64,000 bases of DNA from Magnaporthiopsis rhizophila (lineage: Eukaryota > Ascomycota > Sordariomycetes > Magnaporthales > Magnaporthaceae): contig PYSS01000013.1 in assembly GCA_003049465.1 (NCBI GenBank), positions 396,360-460,359 of the forward strand. Direction: 5' to 3'. Each line of letters begins with the position of its first letter. The stretch's first letter is position 1. The notes beneath the pieces are model-generated. The model was not told the origin of the DNA, ran no database searches, and saw nothing but the letters and a program-made list of their open reading frames with translations. The translations under genes were made by a program, and so were the position numbers. Of the stretch, positions 56,815 through 64,000 are shown one piece after another.

Positions 56815-58751
56815 GCCTGGCAGAGGGGGCCGAGTCCCTGGCTCCTATGTTGTCGGGAAGGGGTCAGCAAACCGTCTCGAACGAGACAGGCCAGCCTATA
56901 TATGCCGACCGGAGCCTGAGCTGGCCGGTTGCCTCCTCGCCAGAACGGATTGGGCAACTGGCCCAGGGTGCCGCCCCTCCCCAATATGGTCCGCTTTTAT
57001 TGCTGCCTTTGATCAGGCGATTGCTTTTCCTGTGCAATCAGCAGACGAGGGTCGTTGAGGGAGCGCCTAGGGCTGCAGGTTGGTGCGTAGCAGGTCAGCA
57101 GAGGGAAGTCGGGGCAAGCACGGGAAATACAGAAGGGCAAAGGGAGGTGGGGCTATGAACCAGCTCGACCTAGACCGTGTTGGCGAACAAACGTGACACC
57201 AGGTCGGACCCGAGAGGCAGGTCGGCGGGGTGCTTTCTAAATGCTACGTTTGAGAGGAAGTGCAGGTGGACGAACAAAAGGAAAAAGATATAAAAGAAGA
57301 GAATAAGAAGGGGGTAAAAAAGCAAAGGGGAGATTCTCGACGGCCGAATTGCTGTCCAGGCAAACATTCAGGCCGGCGGAGATGGGCAGGGAAGATTCGA
57401 GTCGGCTCAAGAGCAGGGCAACACCACCATCAGGAAGCCTGAAGGCGGTCGTGGCGACACAATTGGCCTCGTGCCAGCTTTGTCGAGCGAAGGCAGATGT
57501 GGGCAGAAAATCGGGCAATTGCCGTTCTTCGAATGGGGCGCCGGCACGCCCTCGTGGCAGCTCGCGATCCACTCAGACTGCCTGCAGGCGGCTGCCATCG
57601 GATGCTCCATCGAGGGCCCTGGATGGCAGAGACCTCATGCAGTCGACGACCCCAACCAGCACTATGATGCACGCACGCCTGCGAAGGGAAGCGACGAAGA
57701 ATCGAGAGCGAAAAAACTCACGGGAGAAATAAAAAAGGATCTTACCTTGAGACCAACTGGCTGGCGTACGGCTGCGTCTCTTCCTCCTGCTGGGGCGGCT
57801 ATGGAAGAGCTCGACAGCATAGGTAGCGAGTCCGGCTCAGGCTGCAAAGACTAGGTTGGTGGAGAGCAGGGCGACGAGCTCAGCACAGGCGCCCGTCGGT
57901 CGGGGATTCTCCCTGCCACTTTCCCTCCAACTCTGAGGTTCGGCGGACGGGAGGCGCCAACCTGGTGGGGGTCACGGCAAGGAGCATCCATTTCTGCTGC
58001 ATGTGGGACCCACTTTGTTCTCCTGAGCCGTCCAGAACTGGGCCAGCCTGCCAACCGCTCGACGGCTGCAAACGGGACAAAGGTATTGATCAAGATGGAA
58101 GACGACAGGCTCGCCAGACGCACAACATACAGGCCTGTGTATTTCGTGGGGCTATAATAGCATTGCAATGCGAAAGATGCTACCAAACAGCGCCTGCTTT
58201 GGCGAGGAGTCTTTTGGCCACGACAGAACTAGATAGAGAATAAAGTGGGGGACAAAAAGTGACCCAACAGAAGGCAAACACCTCTTTTTCGTGAGGACGT
58301 CGGAGCCAGTACCGATAAGGAAGTTTAATAAGAAGAAAAGAGTCTAGACGTGCTACTCACGTCACCTCGTTCCCGTGTTAAGATTGCTCCCGCCCAGGCC
58401 CCGGCATCTGTGGCTTCCCGGATGGTCTCACAACGTGGCTCGACAAAAGCACCGTGACACCTTGATGAGATGTATTGTAATATTTAGTTAATATTATCGT
58501 TGATGCCTATCATTCCCCCTAGAATGGATGTGTGTGACAAAGAAAACGCCTGAAATGACCGCCCGTCAAGAATGAGACGGAGATTTCACCAAGAACCCCG
58601 ATGATGCATGATAAAATTACAGAGAAGAAGTGGTACAGGATCATGAAGAGAAAGAAAGAAAGGGTTTCCAAAGGAATGGCGGAGAATCGAAACGGGTCTT
58701 CGGACCCTGACGAAGCTTGCTTGGCTGGGTAGGTATACAGCAAAGCTTTAC
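56815..58751. other. Intergenic, 1.9 kb
   Basis: Upstream of the RBR ligase gene and downstream of the second receptor gene. ORFs of about 110-127 codons on both strands (for example plus 57471-57854) overlap each other and have no recognisable motif. No repeats. Confidence 0.5.
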
Positions 58752-60640
58752 CTAAGGTTCGCAATCCTCTTCTAGGGATCGATGTGAAAGTATTGAGGAA
58801 AGTCTTGCAAGCGAGGGTATCCTGGGTGGCGACGGCGGGTTCGACAGAGGCCACTCTGACGGTGGCGTCCGCGGCGACTTGAAGAGCGACTGCGGCGACC
58901 GGGTGAGGAGCGGCAGTTCTATCGTGTCGACGGTCTGGGGCGACGAGCGGACCGAGGACTCGCGCCGCGGGAACGACGGCCTCCGCATCGTATCCGTCGC
59001 CCCGCCCGTGGGGTCGACGACGGGTTGGATGATGCTGAGCCACCGCTCGTGCTCCGACTCGAAGGCCGCCAGCGCCTCCTCGGGTGACTTGGACTTTGAC
59101 GGCCGTCGGAGTTCTCGTGGGGCCGCGGCGGCCGGCGGAGTAGGAGCATTCCACTCGACCGGCTGCCACTCCACGTCGTTGCGCAGCTCCTCCTGGCTGC
59201 TGTCGCGAAAGAAAGTCCCTGCGCCGGCGGGGGAGTAGGCCGCCGGGTCGATGACGATGACATTGCTCCCGGGGCTCGGGGCGGCGCCGGCGCCGCTGCC
59301 TGCGCACTTCTCGATGTCGACGGTGATGGCCGTGTCGACTTTGATGGCGGAGCCGTCCCCCGGGTGAGAGTCGGTTGGCGAGTATTCGCTGAAGCTGGCG
59401 AGCGTGTCGACGACCTTTTTCTTGTCGCCCATGCCGAAATCCTGACTCCTCGTCCGCGAATGCAGGTCAGAGCCCTGCAGGGTGGTGCCGGCAAAGCTTT
59501 CTTCCATCAACCCCGCCTTGAACTTCGGTCTGGCGCCACCACCGCCACCGCCGGCGCCGGCGCCGCGGTCCACCCTGCTGCTGTTGGTGCCGTTGGAACG
59601 GACTTCGGCAGCCAGGAGCTTGAACTTGCGGAACAGTGGCCGGAGCGTGGCGGCAGACGAAGCGATGATTGCGAGCCCGATCTCGACCGACGACCAGTTG
59701 CCAAGCTCGATGAAGCTGCCCAGGTATTCGGGGTTGTGGAGTAGCTGCTTCTGGTAGGGGACGCGGATAATAGTAACGAGAGACGAACTGCGCGTTGATA
59801 GGGAAAGATAATTTAGTCTGTGTTTTTGGTGGAAAGAAGCGGATATGTGGTCCCGGGGGCAAGGGATATTAAGAAAACATACGCTGAACCGAGAGCCAAA
59901 ATACCCACGACAGAGAACTTTGTCCTCCTGTCGAGCTTGGCGTTCCACACCAGGGAAATGGGCATCAACGCCAGCGCCAGGTCGGCGATGATATTAACGA
60001 TATTGACCGTGTAAGTCGATCCCAAGGCCATGGGCGGTGGGAAGCACTTTCCATAGTCCTCGAAATCCGGGTCGTAGCGGCGCCAAAAGAACCAGATAGG
60101 ATAACACTGGAAAATGGCGACGAAGAAGTAGAAGGTGTTGGCGATGCCGACCACGACCAGCAGCACGATGAGTGTCCAACTCTGCCATTTTTGACGCGAG
60201 TTGCGGAAGAGTCGGATCAGGTAGATGCCGACGACGAATTTGATGAGGCCCGAAACGGCCACGTAGGAGGACATGCAGAGATACTTGTAAAAGAGGGCGG
60301 TGATGCGCTGATCCGGGGCCACGTCGACCACGCGACGGCCCATACCGTAAGAAACGCCTAGGCATCCAAAGAGTGTGAGGGCCGTGAAGGCAAGCTGAAG
60401 CCGGGGGTTAGCTATGTACCTAAGCAGGTAGAACAGTGCGGCCGAGGGAAGATGGAAACGGGGGGAAAAACGCACAAGTGTAACGACGGCCAAGCCGTCC
60501 TCGAATCGGAATAGCTTGACTAAGATGGCTGAAGTGTAGACCCGGGCAGCGACTGCAATCACTGAGAGCAGGAGCATCGCTCCCTGCACTCCAACCAGCG
60601 CTGGGCCCAGGTCTTGTCCCGGATACATAACCGTCGGCAT
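58752..60640 (-). CDS. Fungal rhodopsin-domain seven-TM receptor (second copy type)
   Basis: Three exons (60640-60476, 60394-59883, 59787-58752) give 570 aa. The start MPTVMYPGQDLGPAL is followed by transmembrane stretches GAMLLLSVIAVAARVY, LAFTALTLFGCLGVSYGMG, a YKYLCMSSYVAVSGLIKFVV segment, LIVLLVVVGIANTFYFFVAI, a FQCYPIWFFW extracellular loop, NIVNIIADLALALMPISLVW and FSVVGILALGSA. ELGNWSSVEIGLAIIASSAA forms the last segment, typical of the fungal rhodopsin domain. A cytosolic tail of about 290 aa is Ser/Pro/Ala-rich. It shares the fold, but little close sequence, with the receptor at 104-1709, so they are not a recent duplicate. Both introns (60475-60395, 59882-59788) preserve phase. The ligand is unknown. 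Confidence 0.85.
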
Positions 60641-63600
60641 CTTGGCCGAGAGCCCCGGGCGGCCGGTTCTGGGTGGTCCGAAAAAAAAAAGAAAAAAAAA
60701 AAGAAAGAAAAAAGAGCGTCGGGTTCCCGTTCCGTTCCGTAACGGAGAAGAAACAGAAACAAGAACAAAAGAGAGAGACGACCCAAGAAAACAACGCATG
60801 TGGATGGGATGGCGGGCTATAACCGCAAGCCTTTGAAGGACGCAAGAGATGGCATCGTCCACGGGTATACTCGAGCACCTGCGTAAAAAGGCCAGTGGGT
60901 AGTGGGGGACCGTTGCAAGACGGGGAGAGCCGACTTGGACGCACGCATCCATTCTTGTGCCATCCGCGTTTTCTCGCCCTCCCTTCCTGTCAACAAAAGA
61001 TTGTTAGCCGTGATGATATGATGCCTGCCAGGCACGCTCTCGATGGGACGTTCGAGGTCGTGCGCTGCCATTGTGTGTCCGTCCATGACTCAGCTTGGAG
61101 TTGCTCTCTCGACGCGCCCTACAGCCAAAAGCAAAAAGACAAAACCAGGTTTCCCCCCAAAAATACGTGGTGGCGGTGGATATTGCTGAAGCAACTATAC
61201 AATGAAAGCGGGTGACTGCAACGCTCCCGATGGTAAGCACAAGACTCGTGACCAGTCACAAGCGACGATGAAAAGACCCAAGCACACGGTCGAACGTCAA
61301 CAGGGGTTGGCCTCGATGACATCCATCTCCAAGGGGCTTTGACATGTGGGGGTCGTCTCTGCATCTCCAAGGCCATGGTTCGATGTTCGGTTTGTTTTGC
61401 TTATCGCCCTCTCGCTCTTGGCTGTGGATTCGTCACATGGGCTTTCCCCTCCTTGCTCACTCTCTTCCAGGCTCTAACACAGCGTAGTATATACTTTCCA
61501 CAAGCGGAAATGCGTATCTGTATGTATTTGGACATTGTGTCGCTTATGTTCGCTTAGGGACCGAGGACGGAGCGGACGAACGCATGGTAGCCGAGAGCAC
61601 GCGAAGGCCTTAGCACTCATATCAAGTGCTTTTTTTTATTTATTTTTATACCCTCTCTCTGCCCCTCCCTACCCTATGAGAGACGGCAAGGTGGCAGCAT
61701 CCAGGAGAGCGGGCGCTGCCGACATCCTTTGGCGCTGGACAGAGCAAGGTCCGGTACCTGGATGGCGGCACTGCCGAGTTTGACAGCGCCCGAGCGAGAT
61801 GGTTCCTGTCTTGGGTCTAGCGCGGCGCCTTGTCTGACCCGCCTATTTGGCGCATATCTGCGGGTCGCCTTTGTTTGTTAATTCGGTTCCCCATCGCTCC
61901 CATCCATAATGCCCGCTATAGAGCCCCCAGATGCGGCTCGTCTATTCCGATAAAAAACGTTGTGTTCGACACACAGCGCACGCCTTCCATTCCAATTAGC
62001 CAATGTCTGGCACATTCTATCGCTTGAGGGGTCAGCCAGAGGTAAAGTAAACGCCACGCAAAGTTCAACGCAAATGAAGCCATCGCCAGCTTTTTTTTTT
62101 CTCATCTCTCCCTTTTTCTCGATATGTTACGGTAGCGCTTTCCTCACGTGCTTCATGCCCTTACCATCCTGATTGAACACCAGGCACCCCCGCCGCCGAC
62201 CGCCTTCGGCGGCCTCCATTGCAAGTGGTAGAACTTTCCGCGGTCCAACCGCCGAAGCCCGATCGTACCTGAGATCTCGCCTTGGAGGTAGGGCCAACCA
62301 GATCGATGTACCAAGAAATTAAGTGTGGATCTGGTGAACCTTGACCCAGCGGCAGGGAAGTCTGATTCATAGGGTTGCAATTCGCCACGTGTGTTGCGGC
62401 TTGAGCGCTGCGTATTCCCCTAGCGAGGCAAGGGGAATCCACTCGAATGGCATTTGTGATCCCTGACACTGACAGGTCTGGGCTATATACCTATTTCAAG
62501 GCGGTCGGTGCGCTGCAGTTCGCTCGTTTGATGTTTACCGAGACAATTTGGGAAACCTTCATGAGGATGGCGACCGGCATCTAGTCCGGGCACAACGCGC
62601 CTAGCCTGCCAAGACTTCGTCGTCATGGAGTACAAGAACCCGTCCGAGAGCGGCCGCGTGTTGCTTCCCGGTCAGTGACAGGCGCATGTGGCATTCGTGG
62701 AAGACTCCGGCATCGAACTCCAGACCGAACCCGTGCCCCTGCCCCGCGCCCACTGGCTGCTGCTCGTATTCCTTACACCCTTCGTGTCACAGAGGGGCCA
62801 GATGTTGGGAAGTAGGTGCCCCGCGGGAGACAGGCCAGACAATGTCGGGCGTTCCTGTAGGGCGGTAATTGGGGTCAAGACATCCCCAGGCTCGATTTAC
62901 TCAAATGAGACGTCATTGTCATCACCTTCCTCATCGTCCCCGCCTTCACCCTGCGTGCTTGCAGGCGCCTTGCCTTGCCTTGCCTTGCCTTGCCGCGAGA
63001 CGGATGGGTGCTTTTCGCTCCGAAAGAAGGGACGACAGTGAGCTGTCACCACCGCCACCGAGACCTATCGACAAATTGGTGTTGACAGCAGAGTACTCGG
63101 AGCCGACGCTGCGTCGGTTGAGTCAAAATAAAAGGAAGCGAGTATGATGAGAAGAGGCTGGTGGGTCGAGCGATTCCGTTGCAAAAAGCAGTGCGGCGTT
63201 GCATCAAATGATGGCTCATTGCATGTTTGCGGCTTCTCGGCGCCTGCAAAGCTGGGCGGCACCCGCATAAACGCAGGCGCTAGAGCCAGGAGAGATTCTT
63301 TGCAATTGGTCGGGCACATGCTCGTGCCCCGCCGCACGCGCAGCGACGAAGCGGCTCGTCAGTTTAACCAAACTAAAAGCCCCTCTTGCCCCAGCAAAGC
63401 CGCCTTGGCCGTCCAGCTCGCCTCAATACAGCGATTGCAAGCCGTTCCTAAAACCTTGCCATCCCCGTCCAATTCAATCGGCCCAGTCCTGCTCGACTTA
63501 GCGAGGCCCTTCCCACCAGCCCAGCGGCTTCTATGCTAGCAGCTCGAGCGAGCCCCAGCCCAAGCCAATTCAATTCGCCGTATTCACCGAACGAGGGGGA

Positions 63601-63649
63601 GGGCTGCAGGGGACAAGGGCAGTAGACGAGACAGAACGGAGTCGGCCCA
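60641..63649. other. Gene-poor stretch, 3.0 kb
   Basis: Lies between two divergent starts. Includes an A/G-rich patch just upstream of the receptor (60680-60715), T-rich runs (61629-61650, 62091-62100) and a CCTTG pentamer repeat. A short ATG frame at 62624 (MEYKNPSESGRVLLP) stops almost at once. The frame that follows (62688-63041, LQTEPVPLPRAHWLLL) has no ATG and I cannot link it to a family. Confidence 0.5.
62968..62994. repeat. (CCTTG)5 pentanucleotide repeat
   Basis: Five perfect CCTTG units plus two bases, in the gene-poor stretch near the right edge. Confidence 0.95.
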
Positions 63650-64000
63650 ATGGTCGACTTTATTAGTAAGGACGAAGCGGACCTCGCAATGGCTGATTAC
63701 AGCAAGGATCATGACGCTGGCGCCGAGCAATTGGCGGACGCCGAAATGGACGACGATGAGGCCATCGCCGTCCCGTCCGAGTTGAAAACGGCCCCGTCGT
63801 CTGCAGGTGGCTACGACGACGACGCCGAGGGCGGCTCGACGCCGGCACCAACCGGCGTCGGCATCGACAGCGCAGGCGCAACAGTTGCTGGCCCAGGCGT
63901 TGCAACAACAAGCGTTGCCGTCAACAATGCGCGCCACAGCAACAAAGGCGGCGCGGCGACAGCTACAGCTACAGCCACCACCACACCCAGCAAGGAGCGG
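63650..64000 (+). CDS. 5' part of an acidic, low-complexity protein (runs off the window)
   Basis: The ATG at 63650 opens a frame of 117 codons that stays open to the last base. It begins MVDFISKDEADLAMADYSKD, then an acidic run (AEMDDDEAIAV) and Ala/Thr/Gly-rich low-complexity sequence. Such N-termini are common in fungal chromatin and transcription proteins, but nothing visible identifies the family. The rest of the gene lies beyond the window. Confidence 0.6.
   Translation, partial: MVDFISKDEADLAMADYSKDHDAGAEQLADAEMDDDEAIAVPSELKTAPSSAGGYDDDAEGGSTPAPTGVGIDSAGATVAGPGVATTSVAVNNARHSNKGGAATATATATTTPSKER

Noticed and set aside
62688..63041. 117-codon frame with hydrophobic start
   Set aside because: It begins at GTG, not ATG. 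No acceptor or upstream exon joins it in phase, and it runs through the CCTTG repeat.

Overview
The window is nuclear DNA of a filamentous ascomycete (Pezizomycotina, most likely a Sordariomycete). The evidence is short 50-130 bp spliceosomal introns with CTAAC/CTGAC-like branch points, GC-rich codons, a class II hydrophobin, fungal rhodopsin-domain receptors, fungal-type Rrn9, Bud3 and Vps17, and an intron-containing nuclear tRNA-Pro. There is no operon structure, no CRISPR array and no recognisable transposon. Exon-intron models were built by hand from reading frame, splice sites and family resemblance. All multi-exon models given here close in phase.

Layout, left to right: fungal rhodopsin-domain receptor (+, 104-1709); secreted periplasmic-binding-protein-like protein (-, 1858-3106); tRNA-Pro(CGG) (-, 3653-3761); mitochondrial EF-G2/Mef2 (-, 4104-6912) divergent from retromer Vps17 (+, 7553-9637); a large Ser/Pro-rich membrane-anchored protein (-, 11044-15483); a 3.5 kb gene-poor stretch with a 47-bp poly-T; class II hydrophobin (+, 18989-19472); PHAF1/UPF0183 family protein (-, 20120-21919); kinesin-5 (+, 22898-26675); RNA polymerase I factor Rrn9 (-, 27083-29545); Fe-S scaffold Isu1 (-, 30757-31566); GH2 beta-mannosidase (-, 32095-34764); a perfect 724-bp (GA)n tract; Rab4 GTPase (-, 36794-38083); an SDR dehydrogenase (+, 38885-39867); importin-9/Kap114 (-, 40799-44213); Rev7 HORMA protein (+, 45031-46581); Bud3 RhoGEF (-, 46983-51638); a short Dcc1-like protein (+, 52624-53154); an RNF216-type RBR ubiquitin ligase (-, 53886-56814); a second rhodopsin-domain receptor (-, 58752-60640); about 3 kb with no convincing gene; and the 5' end of an acidic protein running off the right edge (+, 63650-64000).

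The content is mostly housekeeping: mitochondrial translation and Fe-S assembly, endosomal traffic (Vps17, Rab4), mitosis, cohesion and DNA repair (kinesin-5, Dcc1, Rev7), rDNA transcription, septation (Bud3) and nuclear import. Lifestyle genes are interspersed (two receptors, a hydrophobin, beta-mannosidase and a bacterial-type solute-binding protein). No new multi-gene system is evident.

The most unusual signals are: an apparent AT-AG first intron in the essential isu1 gene; the uninterrupted (GA)362 tract beside rab4; a GC-AG intron in the first receptor gene; large low-complexity insertions in Rev7 and Rab4; AT-hooks, a duplicated motif and a zinc finger in Rrn9; and a repeat-rich Ala/Pro/Gln tail on the RBR ligase.
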